DNA from: Gracilaria domingensis
Taxonomy: Eukaryota > Rhodophyta > Florideophyceae > Gracilariales > Gracilariaceae
Assembly: GCA_022539475.1 (NCBI GenBank)
Contig: VCMS01000056.1
Location: 62,001-126,000, forward strand
Direction: 5' to 3'
DNA length: 64,000 nucleotides
Every line of letters begins with the position of its first letter. Position 1 is the stretch's first letter. Below are positions 54,885 to 64,000 of this stretch, piece by piece. The notes under the pieces are model-generated. The model saw nothing but the letters and a program-made list of their open reading frames with translations. It did not search any database and was not told the origin of the DNA. The position numbers and the translations under genes were made by a program.

Positions 54885-56757
54885 GTTCAACCAGTGCAAG
54901 AGTTTTCTTATTTATCCAAACTACTACTTTAGTTCATAGACCTGTTATGAAATCGATACTATCGGTGCTGAAGTACCTTCGTACTTATGCTTTTCTTTAC
55001 TAACTGACCAGTTTATATCCAAATCGGATAAACATCACTTCACGTCAGGCACGCATTGTGTCTTTCCTCAGCACATGAGCATTGTGCAACACTTTTGGCT
55101 CGAGTGAAGAGTACGACGGTACCAAGCTCTACACGCACTGGCGTCACTGCTTTCTATTGATGAAGAACGTCGTTCATGTTAGACGCATCACATGTAAAAC
55201 GAGAGAGCCATCGGTGACAGCAGAACAGTTCTTCGATAAAAATGCCTGCGCACAGTACCCATTGCTTTCTTTTCATAGTCCGGTGATAGTAGCAGTCGTA
55301 ATCGTGTATAGTGAAAACTGCCACGTGAATAAACTGGAACAAGTAAGGCTACAACGTGCAACAATTTGCGGCTTGCTAAGGCTAATTACAACCTGTAGCG
55401 AAGTAACAATGAACGTGAGCAGTCAGAACAGATAGAGCAACAATGTAAAACTATTCCTCTTGAAAGTACATAAAGTGCTGCTTCTTTCTTCGTTCCTTTG
55501 CCTTTTGTGTTACACTTACTGAACCATGACATTATGTATCTAGTTTCTGTTCAACTTTTATCAGCGATCAGAAACGTTCTATGCAGCAGATACCATACTT
55601 AAGCTAGGATATCAATGAATAGAGAAACAGATTAAGTTGTTGATTTCGTATGAATCACCTGCGATCTATTCTGATACCCTCTATTAGCACACAAGCATGA
55701 TTATGACTTAACGGAAAGATTTTTGAATAGTGCCTACAGGGAGTGAGGTCCGTTCATGGCTTGCAGAATATCTACTTTAGCCGAGAAATTTGTAGGCTCA
55801 TCTCCCCATTAAAGAGGAAGAGACGCACTTCTACATATATTTATCGCTAGTTCCTTCTCTCTGTTCTGGAACATAAAAAATACTATGGGTCGGGAGAACT
55901 TGCGTATGCGACTCGAAAACTTTGCGTTTTGGACGTTCCAAACATGTGTTGTCCTACAGGAATCTTAATATTTGATAGGGTTGTATATATCAATGACTGT
56001 TATCTTGTGGGTACATCTCAGAACCACAACATGCTGTTTCTTTGTATGCAGCATATCGCTTTCCTCGAAAAAAGCTTTGAGAAAGAGAACAATTCTGCCT
56101 TGTGGAAAGCTCTCCAACTTGTTCTCTGACGAAGGTCGTTTTTGCGGGGCCTTACTGCTTCTTCTGTTGTATTAAAACTGGGCTCGTTTAGTGGCAGCAG
56201 CTGTTGCATAGGAAGAAGAAATCTCAGCTCATGTAAGATGTAGCTGAAGACTACTCTACCCAAGGCACCTAAGGTATGCTATGTGCGATAAGTTTTGCAT
56301 CTGATTGATGCCAAGACGCTTGGGCAGTATTCGAGCAGAATGTCAGTTGTGATCAGTAGTTTACTGTTGTATCGTATTGGCGAAAGGCTAACTTTCTGAA
56401 GTTGGTGAGAAACATGTGTTTTTAAGTGACAAAGGACTGGAACTAGCTTGTCGGATATGAAACATGAATAATCTTAAATATGTAGATCTTATAGACACTC
56501 GCAGACAAGCACAACAAAGTAAAGATAAGTGCGCATACGTCGGCGGTAATAGATTATAATCACGAGCTGCATGGGTTGAGATATTGATGATTGTTACGAA
56601 CACATACTGGCTGATACACCCTCATGCAAGGCAAGCGAGTGTGCTCAAGCGGCGCAGCAACGACAGACCAACAAATGAGAACAGGAGCAACAACGAAAGC
56701 AGTCCATCAAAGGACAGCAAACACACGGACAACTTGAAAGCGAAAAGCCAAAGTTCG
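54885..56757. other. Intergenic region
   Basis: No supported gene. Near 55926 lies GCGTTTTGGACGTTCC, resembling the ends of the nested inverted repeat at 21240-22045. Confidence 0.45.
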
Positions 56758-57015
56758 TTATCCACCGCATCCGCCTCCACACCCACCTCCGCATCCGCCA
56801 CCGCATCCGCCCCCCCCGCCGCACCCTCCACCATCGCCGCCGCCGCCGCCATCTCCGCCGCCGCCATCTCCGCCGCCATAATCTCCGCCGCCATAATCTC
56901 CGTGGTGGTCTTCGAACAAGTCGCTAAAGCCGGAGAAGAACTTGGGCTTCTTGCGCCGGCGGTGCGTCTGATGCTGCACGTAGGTGGAGGCGCCCTTGCT
57001 CAGACAGCCGCCCAT
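56758..57015 (-). CDS. Small lipid-anchored-looking protein, MGGCLSK family, copy 2
   Basis: 85 residues, start at ATG 57015 (MGGCLSKGASTY); the open frame extends upstream, but this start is conserved with copy 1. Shared features are Gly2/Cys4, HQ(T/S), a basic patch (HRRRKKPK) and FFSGFSDLFED. The tail is a Gly/Asp run (GDYGGGDYGGGDGGGG) turning into Gly/Cys repeats (CGGGCGGGC), unlike the Glu/Phe tail of copy 1. The repeated Cys could bind metal or be acylated; this is speculation. Confidence 0.7.
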   Translation of the reverse strand: MGGCLSKGASTYVQHQTHRRRKKPKFFSGFSDLFEDHHGDYGGGDYGGGDGGGGDGGGGGDGGGCGGGGGCGGGCGGGCGGGCGG

Positions 57016-57903
57016 CTTTCCGAGCCAAGTTGGGATGTTTCTGCCGCGAAGGGAACAAGTGAGCGAGATATCAGACGCGAACAACGGCTGACGGGCGGCG
57101 CCTCGTTCTTATGCAGGCCCGCGCCTCGGCTGCGACCGAGATATTTGCGTGGCACGCACGGTGTCGAGTTGGCGGCGCGGACCTCGCAGCGCGAAGCGAA
57201 GCGAAAATGCACCGTGGCAGGCAGTGCTGCCGCGCACGTATTGGCCAAGTCACCGCCGCCAGCCGTGCACTTTCTTTTTGCGCGCTCGTCGCCAGCACTG
57301 GCGGAACATTCGCGGCACGCCGAGGCCGCTCGCGAAACAGCGGCTCGGAGGCGGTCATTCTCGACGCCTGTCTCCGCAGCGCATGAATGGTGCGGCGCCA
57401 GCCCAAACTGCGTGCTTTGCGAGCGGACGCGTGGTGTTTTCTGATGGCGGCTCAACGTGCTGGCACTCGTCATACTTGCTTTTTGGCGCAAGTGATGAAT
57501 CCGGCGCCTCTGCGGACCATAGATCGTGGTGAGTTCACTAGAAACGTCTTCGGGTTTACCATAACAATTGCAATCTGGAGTCACGGCGCCGCAACCCAAT
57601 TCTCATCATCCCTGTGAACACAAGCGATGAACTGACAAGCATTGAACTCCAAGTTCTACAACCCGTGACAGAACCAGAGGTGAGATATAAACCGTGTGCC
57701 AACCCGAAGATATTCCATGCGTGAAGTGTCGGCTCTCACACGCTGCTTGCACAGCAAACGGCAGTTCCGTTCGCTATCAACTTGCGTGTTTCTCGCGGCT
57801 TTGACGGGTCGAAACATCTCTGCTCTTGCAGCTGGCGAAGTTCGGAGCGCCGAGCCCGTGTTTCACTTCCTCTCTCTCGTTTGTTTAGTTTCTCCGCGAC
57901 GGA
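57016..57903. other. Intergenic region, moderately GC-rich
   Basis: Overlapping frames on both strands (57071-57532) show no domain and are treated as artefacts. It may include the promoter of MGGCLSK copy 2. Confidence 0.45.
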
Positions 57904-58986
57904 ATGTCGATTGGAAACCAGCATGCGTCTGGTTCGCTGTGTCATGAACAACTGCGAGACCCGTTCGCCGAAGAGATCGCGCCAGCCCACACCCAAGGAG
58001 GGCGCGGCGAACATGATGCGGACAGGAAGAAAAAGGCGCCTGGATTCAATGGTGATCTTGTGTCACTGTTCATCAGATCGGTTCCAGTCTCTCTATTTTC
58101 CACACGCTCATTGAACGAGCATTTTGAGCTGCTTCGCGGAAGCGTCAATAACGTAAGCTTGAGGGGCTCTGAAGAGAGAGACTGAACTGCTGGTGGCACC
58201 TTCGAAACCGAACAACAAGCATCTACTGCGCACAGAATGGGTCGCAGATACAATGGAAAGTATCTGGATATACAGTTCTATGAGCCCTACGGGATTAAAA
58301 AGCCCAAAGCGAGCCACGAGTTGAAACCGTCAAAGCAGCCAACTACGAGGGTGCTTTGTTCTTATGTTCCCAGCAGAATTCGCACAGTCTGGCAAATGAG
58401 GCATGTGCTTGAAAAGTATTCAGACAGCATTTGCCTCGTTGAACTAGCCGAACGTCGCGTTCCAGATGAAACACAGATGATTGCCATCATTACGTTTTGG
58501 AGTGAAATACCGGCGTCAGCAGTGGTGCAGCACGATCCTTCCGCTTGGAGAAAGAGAATCATGAGTCTGGTAGTACGAGGCGAAAAGCCGAGCCAAGAAG
58601 CGAGTCAAGTGTGCCAGGCCTCCTCCACAGAAGCGAAGCAGACCATTGAACAAAATAGACTGCAGGAAATGGAACGGCTTCGAAGGGAGATTGCGATACG
58701 GAAAACACGCAAGCCCCACATGCGAGAAGAGCATTCACTCAAGAGGGCTCAAAGATTCATGGAGACGTTTCCAAACAACGGTCAGTTCACCGCCCACGGC
58801 CATCAAGGCCGCGATGATCACGTCCACACCCGTCGCCCGCGCGCTCCCACCGCAAGCTGGCCGTGTCGGCCGTCAACCCCACGCCAACCCCACGTCAACC
58901 ATGCATCCCCCTCGCATGCATCGAACAGAGCGCCGCGCGCAGCTCTAGTAGAGAAGGTCCGATTCGACGCGCGCGGTTGCACTTGA
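57904..58986 (+). pseudogene. Uncharacterised frame with one in-frame TGA
   Basis: A single plus-strand frame runs from ATG 57904 (MSIGNQHASGSLC) to a stop at 58986, interrupted only by TGA 58183-58185. The second part starts MGRRYNGKYLDIQFYEPYG and has well-mixed composition (RVLCSYVPSRIRTVWQMRHV, LVELAERRVPDETQMIAIIT), then a helical charged segment (RLQEMERLRREIAIRKTRK) and a Pro/His/Arg-rich end likely past the true coding region. It could be a real 249-residue protein from ATG 58237, a larger gene broken by one stop, or a spliced gene. No family recognised. Confidence 0.4.
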
Positions 58987-60417
58987 TGCAAGCGAATCGC
59001 CCTGCGCCACGCGCTCCTCATCCAGCCGCTCCGCCACCCGCTGCACGCCTTCGCCCCCCGAGCCGCGCACCGCAGCCGCCACGCTCCACGCGCAGCGCCA
59101 CGCACGCCGCCACGCAAACACAGCCAGCCCGCCCACAAAGTCCATCTCCTTGCCCGCGGCAACAATCCGCCACCGCCCGGTCAGCACGTCCCCGTCCCTG
59201 ATGCAGCACTCCGCCCGAATCCCGCTGCTCATCCTCAGCGCCTACGCCACATCCAGCGCCGCGCGCCGCGGCGCGCCGCTGAAGCGTCGCGTTCACCGCT
59301 GCCGTCACGTCCGTGTCATTCACGCCGGGCCTGCTAGTCAGCGCGTTGGGCACGCAATCTTTCACCCCGCCGATCGGGGGTGGTTCGGCGACGCCGTCCG
59401 TGTTACGCCACCATGCGAGCGGTTTGCTCATCTTCAGCGCCACATTCTGCTGTACTGCCATTGCGCAGCAGAGTGTTCACTCTGTGGCACAGAGTCTGTG
59501 CTACGCAGCAAACTGCTCATCGGTCACGTCGCCTTCCTCTACAATGAACCGTTGTATGCACCCGTCTCGGAGCAACCCTTGTACACCGCATACCACAGCC
59601 GCTCTGTCTTCGTCGCTTCGCGGTTGTATCAACTCCAGTAGTTCTGTTAGTAACTGTCCACTGCTCACGCGTTCGCCGATTGCGCAGAACAGCCGCAGTC
59701 GCACTTCGCTCTTCAATTCACCCTCCAACTCCAGTCATTCTCCGCACGCTTCACATACAGCTGTATCGCCTCCGTCCGCCCCCCGCTGTTCGACATTTTT
59801 GCCATCATGCATACCCCATCAGTCATGAAGATCATCGTCTTGGCCAGCAGATTAGTTGCCACGCTCGATACGGAAGCCTCTCCATTGTCACACACTGCAT
59901 CTCTCAGCTTAGTTTTCTCCCACCATGCTTCGTTCTCAGCCTCGCAAGTTTCCTCCATCCATTTGTCTCAGAGCTGCCAAAACTCGCAGTGCTTCACTAA
60001 ATACTTCGGCCCTTTCAGCCGCAGATTGAACTTCACTCAAGCTTACGTCCTTGAATATGCGACCTTCTACATAGCTCATGGCATAAAACGGTACCCCAAG
60101 CAATGATTTGTCTTCACAAAATCCGTATACCTGAGGGACAAGACAGGCGAGAAAGCCAGAGCGGAAAGAACACCAAAGTCGCGATCAATGCGATGGGCAC
60201 CCTTGAGAAGCTTTCCTTTTGGCTGTGATCGGATCACACACTTGAAAACGTCTGCTTTGCGATCAACATTCGTTATTGTTACCAAGTATGTCAGATTGGA
60301 CTGTCCGTGATCAAATTGGGTTGCTGATATGGCGGATTCGGTCAGATGAAACCCTCGCTCAGCAAGTGCAGCTACTCCACCTGATATCGCCCAGTATAGA
60401 AGACTAGAGCATTGCAT
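58945..60417 (-). pseudogene. ACAD10/11-like remnant (kinase-like domain) and further broken frames
   Basis: 60417-60076 reads QFDHGQSNLTYLV then GKLLKGAHRIDRDFGVLSAL, the start of the aminoglycoside-phosphotransferase-like domain at the N-terminus of ACAD10/11 acyl-CoA dehydrogenases (4-hydroxy acid catabolism). After a frame change near 60100 the match continues as YAMSYVEGRIFKDVSLSE and ALRVLAAL to a stop near 59940. Downstream blocks in other frames are coherent but weaker: LKSEVRLRLFCAIGERVSSGQ (59728-59501), and IRAECCIRDGDVLTGRW with VAAGKEMDFVGGLAVF (59230-59090), which vaguely resembles the dehydrogenase middle domain. Either a decayed gene or a multi-exon gene whose splice sites I could not define. 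Confidence 0.5.
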
Positions 60418-61084
60418 ATCCTCAAAGAGCCCTAGAGCGAAGTTTTTTCGCCACCATTTCGAAAAGAATAAGCAATGCGCAATGTCTGTTTAAGAAAGGC
60501 CTGAGTGTGCTGTGTTAGACTAGGCTACACCAGGAACGAGGAGCAAGAGAGAACGTTGCAAAGAGAAATTCGTTACTAGAAAGCCGCAATCGTGAAACGA
60601 CCGAACTTGAAAAGTTGTGACATGCATACGTTGACTTCTTCGCATCGCCCACCGTTTAGCGTTTAGCGACTTGCGTCCTCCCCCGCTCACAACCTACAGC
60701 ACGCAGCGTCAGAAGCAGAATCCCCAAACAGCCAAGTTCACCCAAGCAACGGCCGCCGTACAAACTCGCGCGCATCGCAACAACAGTAAAGCCCTCGTGA
60801 CCGACGCGCAAAGAAGAGGTGTCTCCTCGGCCAGCATACAAAACAACACGACGCGTATAGAACTTGCGTGGTTTCATGTGCGTGAAATACGTGCGGGGAT
60901 ACTTTTGTTCAACGAGTCCCTCTCGATGCCACAGCTGTCGACACTTTCTGCAACGAATGCCACCCTCGGTCCTCGAGCTCGCTTCACTTGGTTGAAACGA
61001 CTTGCTGTGCGGAGCCCGTGGGGCTTTTTCTCAGCGGCACTGGTGAGGGGACACAACAGTAGGGAGAGATGGCCCTTTGTAGCA
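60418..61084. other. Intergenic region
   Basis: No supported gene. Confidence 0.5.
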
Positions 61085-64000
61085 TCAGCGCACAATACGG
61101 CACGACCGGAAGTCGTTTGCAAAGTACACATCACCACCGCGAAAGTTGCTTAACGCGCGTTCGCAGGTGCCCAGCACAATCTCAGAGCCGTCCTCTGCGA
61201 CGCCGCGCACCTCCCGTTGCGACGGTTCCCAAGTTGAACGCGCAGACCATGTGAGCTGCAGCGGTCCGATGGTGCGCCGCCACGCGACGTCACGTGACGT
61301 GAGCACGCACTCAGCGCCATCGCCGTTCAACGCCCACAGCCGTTGCATGTCGGAGTCCTCCGACACAACACGGCCGCCGTCCGCGTTGACCGCCACACGG
61401 GTCACCCTGTCCGTGTGGCCTCGGAGCGGCTGCCCGATGGCGTTTCCGCTTTCGACGTCCCACACACGTACCGTCCCGTCTTCTGAGCCAGACACAAGGA
61501 GAGTGCCGTCCGCGTTTACAGCCACGCAATTCACTCTGCATGTGTGACCTCGAAGCGGCTGCCCGACGGCGTTCCCGCTTTCGGCGTCCCACAAACGCAC
61601 CGTATTGTCATCTGAGCCAGACACGATGCGAGAGCCGTCCTGGTTTACAGCCACGCAAAATACCGCGGACGTGTGACCTCGCAGCGCCTGCCCAACGGTA
61701 TTGCCGTTTTCGGCGTCCCACACACGCACCGTCCTGTCCCACGAGCCAGACACGATGCGAGAGCCGTCCGGGTTTACAGCCACGCACATCACCGTGTTTG
61801 TGTGACCTCGGAGCGGCTGCCGGACGGCGTTGCCGCTTTCGGCGTCCCACACACGCACCGTTTTGTCCCACGAGCCAGACACGATGCGAGTGCCGTCCGC
61901 ATTTACAGCCACGCACTTCACACATTTTTCGTGACCTCGGAGCGGCTGCCCGACGGCGTTGCTGCTTTCGGCGTCCCAAACACGCACGGAACCGTTACAT
62001 GAGCCAGACACGATGCGAGTGCCCTCCACATTTACAGCCACGCACCTCACCCCGCGCGTGTGACCTCGGAGCGGCGCCCGGACGGCATTGCCGCTTTTAA
62101 CGTCCCACACACGCACCGTTTTGTCCCATGAGCCAGACACGATGCGAGTGCCGTCCGCGTTTGCAGCCACGCACGTCACCCTGTCTCTGTGACCTCGGAG
62201 CGGCTTCCCAACGGCTTCTCCGCTAAGTGTGTTCCACATCTGAATGGTAAAGTCTTCTGTCTCCCACGCAAGCCGAAATCCATCCGCGCAAAAGCCCACA
62301 ATTCTTCCACGATTTGCACATTTCAGTGCTACTACTTCCTCACACACTCCCGTTTCCCTGTTCCATACAGCAATGATTCCATCATCATGCGCTGTCACAA
62401 CCCTTCGTTGATCCGGCAAGAACGAAGCACACTCCAATCTTCCATAGGACTGCTCAGGCTTTTCGATCCTTTGTTGTTTATAGTATTCGTTCGATGTGTC
62501 GTACCTTCCCACATGGAAAGTATCGTTCCACTTAGAAGAAAAAACCCAGATTGCATCAGGCTCTATTCGAATGCACTCCACAAAACCTCCAACTTTGACT
62601 GCTTGAAGTGCACTCGCACCTGCCTGTTCCAACAGTCCTTCACAGGCTTTCAGCCAAGGTTTTGGTGCACTCCATTCCATCCTCTTCACGAAATCTCTCG
62701 TCAACTCGTTCTGTTTCGCGTGCCACAGCAATCGCCCATGCATCTGAAACCAACCTTCCTCTACACGCCCGTTCTTGTTCACAAACAATGCGCCTCGCCG
62801 AGCAGCTCGGCCAATCATTTGCAGATGCTCCTTGTAGATTGCCGGTTGCCGAGAATGATCTCTGCATACTGCTTTTCCATGACCCAAGTCGTCTTCCACA
62901 CCAAGGATCCCGCCTTCAACAAGTCGCTTCGCGATCCACTGCGGTTGCGATAACAGCCACAGTAGCTGCTCTCCATATCCTGCGTTTCGTAGTAATCTGC
63001 AAACGTTGTTGTGAATATACCCATCATCTTCATCATCCCACCACTCGTGACAAGCATGCCTTCTTAAAAGGCTCTCCATTCCATCAGCCTCTCTGGATAA
63101 CAACCCGTTGTTTCTCCTGTTTGTTCCACTGGTTCGCCAATAATTCCGTACAAGCCTTTGGAAGAAAGCCCTTCTCTCATTCCCTTCCCCCACCTTGCGA
63201 GTAGCGATATCCAGTATTAAGTCATGCAACTTCACACACACATATCCATCCATAATCGACTGTTGCACAATCGAAACATCAACGAACGATTGCACCACTC
63301 TTCTAGTTTCTTGCAACGTATCCAAGTTCCACAGCTTTTGCAGCATCCCTACAGGCACAGATTGCTGCTTTTGAAGCACACACAAACTCCGAAACCAGTA
63401 CCCATACTTTCCATCTCCATGGCGTTTCTCAAGAACTTCAAGCGATAAATCCACAATCCTTGGTAATTTACCATACCCATCAGATTCCTCTTTCATCAAA
63501 TCCTTTTGTTGTGATGAAACCTCACCATAGAACTCTGACCATGCGTTTTCCCTCGGTGAGCAGTAACCTCCATACTCTCCTACCGAACCGCCAACAACCC
63601 CAAACCCAAGCGGAAGACCTTGGCATAATGTCAGAAAATTCTTGAATGCCTCTTTGTTCTTGTCCTTCAGCTCCGTATTTTGATCAAAGCCCGCGTGCCT
63701 CATCAACATTCGCTGCGACAGTTCCCCATGCGCTTCCTTTTCCTTGAACTCAATTACTGTGTTAGCCCGCTTCAAAAAATGGTTGTCTCTCGTTGTGTAT
63801 ACCAATCGACTCTTTGTGTTCAACATGAGCCCCAGAGTTGTCAACACGTCGCAATCTATTCCGTTTGTATGCCAAATATCATCCACGAGAAACAAACATG
63901 GATGTGGTGTAAACCATTGTGCAGCTTTCCGACATGCTTCTCGAACAGATTTGCATGTCCTTATCTCACTTGACAGCTTCGAGCCCCCGCTGCATTCAAC
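61085..64000 (-). CDS. NB-ARC/WD40 STAND receptor-like protein, N-terminus outside window
   Basis: Open from the right edge to TGA 61085-61087; the first visible residues are VECSGGSKLSSE. NB-ARC motifs: Walker B FLVDDIW near 63890, RNBS-B-like SRLVYTTRD, GLPL motif CQGLPLGFGVVGGS, and MHD-like VKLHDLILDIA near 63220. The P-loop must lie beyond the window. A helical middle follows, then WD40 repeats: two diverged, then seven tandem 43-residue units (62200-61310) each with RGH, CVAVN, (D/E)G(T/S), IVSGS and VRVWD. This is the APAF-1/HET-E layout: a nucleotide-switch oligomerisation module with a WD40 sensor. Such proteins act in innate immunity, non-self recognition or regulated cell death. 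The repeats are unusually alike, suggesting recent amplification. No stop or frameshift in the visible part. Confidence 0.9.
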   Translation of the reverse strand, partial: VECSGGSKLSSEIRTCKSVREACRKAAQWFTPHPCLFLVDDIWHTNGIDCDVLTTLGLMLNTKSRLVYTTRDNHFLKRANTVIEFKEKEAHGELSQRMLMRHAGFDQNTELKDKNKEAFKNFLTLCQGLPLGFGVVGGSVGEYGGYCSPRENAWSEFYGEVSSQQKDLMKEESDGYGKLPRIVDLSLEVLEKRHGDGKYGYWFRSLCVLQKQQSVPVGMLQKLWNLDTLQETRRVVQSFVDVSIVQQSIMDGYVCVKLHDLILDIATRKVGEGNERRAFFQRLVRNYWRTSGTNRRNNGLLSREADGMESLLRRHACHEWWDDEDDGYIHNNVCRLLRNAGYGEQLLWLLSQPQWIAKRLVEGGILGVEDDLGHGKAVCRDHSRQPAIYKEHLQMIGRAARRGALFVNKNGRVEEGWFQMHGRLLWHAKQNELTRDFVKRMEWSAPKPWLKACEGLLEQAGASALQAVKVGGFVECIRIEPDAIWVFSSKWNDTFHVGRYDTSNEYYKQQRIEKPEQSYGRLECASFLPDQRRVVTAHDDGIIAVWNRETGVCEEVVALKCANRGRIVGFCADGFRLAWETEDFTIQMWNTLSGEAVGKPLRGHRDRVTCVAANADGTRIVSGSWDKTVRVWDVKSGNAVRAPLRGHTRGVRCVAVNVEGTRIVSGSCNGSVRVWDAESSNAVGQPLRGHEKCVKCVAVNADGTRIVSGSWDKTVRVWDAESGNAVRQPLRGHTNTVMCVAVNPDGSRIVSGSWDRTVRVWDAENGNTVGQALRGHTSAVFCVAVNQDGSRIVSGSDDNTVRLWDAESGNAVGQPLRGHTCRVNCVAVNADGTLLVSGSEDGTVRVWDVESGNAIGQPLRGHTDRVTRVAVNADGGRVVSEDSDMQRLWALNGDGAECVLTSRDVAWRRTIGPLQLTWSARSTWEPSQREVRGVAEDGSEIVLGTCERALSNFRGGDVYFANDFRSCRIVR

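Noticed and set aside
61540-62100. Plus-strand Cys/Arg/Pro-rich repeated frame
   Set aside because: It is the antisense shadow of the tandem WD40 repeats.

Overview
The window is nuclear DNA of a eukaryote. The evidence is spliceosomal and rRNA-processing genes (LSM6, DIM1), one clear GT-AG intron, Pol III 5S rRNA genes, a chromodomain Ty3/gypsy retrotransposon, a hAT element, a PFA-DSP phosphatase, a bZIP factor and an NB-ARC/WD40 receptor-like gene. Most genes read as single exons. A MutS2-type gene (typical of bacteria and plastid-bearing lineages), a Golgi fusion glycosyltransferase and the low intron number fit an intron-poor alga, perhaps a red alga. The species cannot be proved from the sequence. 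Layout: (1) 1-5.2 kb holds an LSM6-like reading frame and a decayed MutS2 gene split by a 722-bp hAT element with an 8-bp target duplication. (2) 5.2-26.1 kb is one old compound structure. Two inverted arms of about 2.7 kb begin with a GC-rich double-hairpin motif, continue into 81-bp tandem repeats organised as 243-bp triplets, and then carry a decayed gene of about 171 codons in opposite orientations. They enclose about 3 kb with a second, nested inverted repeat. A 12,552-bp chromovirus-type LTR retrotransposon later inserted in the left repeat array (815-bp LTRs, TGACT target duplication). It has decayed gag and pol frames and two open antisense blocks before its 3' LTR. (3) 26-34 kb has two intact intronless genes: a secreted PKD/PA14-like/IPT/propeller protein and a type II membrane protein fusing two glycosyltransferase domains. 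(4) 34-37 kb is gene-poor. (5) 37-45 kb is a very GC-rich island with five compact genes: an LPMO-like secreted copper protein, a hemerythrin-like protein, a bZIP factor, a PFA-DSP phosphatase and the DIM1 18S rRNA dimethylase. (6) 45-58 kb returns to moderate GC, with two 120-nt 5S rRNA genes, a GST-fold protein, a four-helix membrane protein, and two paralogous small proteins starting MGGCLSK that look lipid-anchored. (7) 58-64 kb has an uncharacterised broken frame, remnants of an ACAD10/11-like gene, and the 3' part of an NB-ARC/WD40 gene running off the right edge. The genes form no single pathway or operon. The main story is genome dynamics: nested mobile and inverted structures, decaying genes, a sharp GC island, and small lineage-specific gene families. 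The best candidates for something undescribed are the hairpin-ended inverted-repeat element, the antisense genes in the retrotransposon, the MGGCLSK family and the secreted protein with a mature N-terminal histidine.
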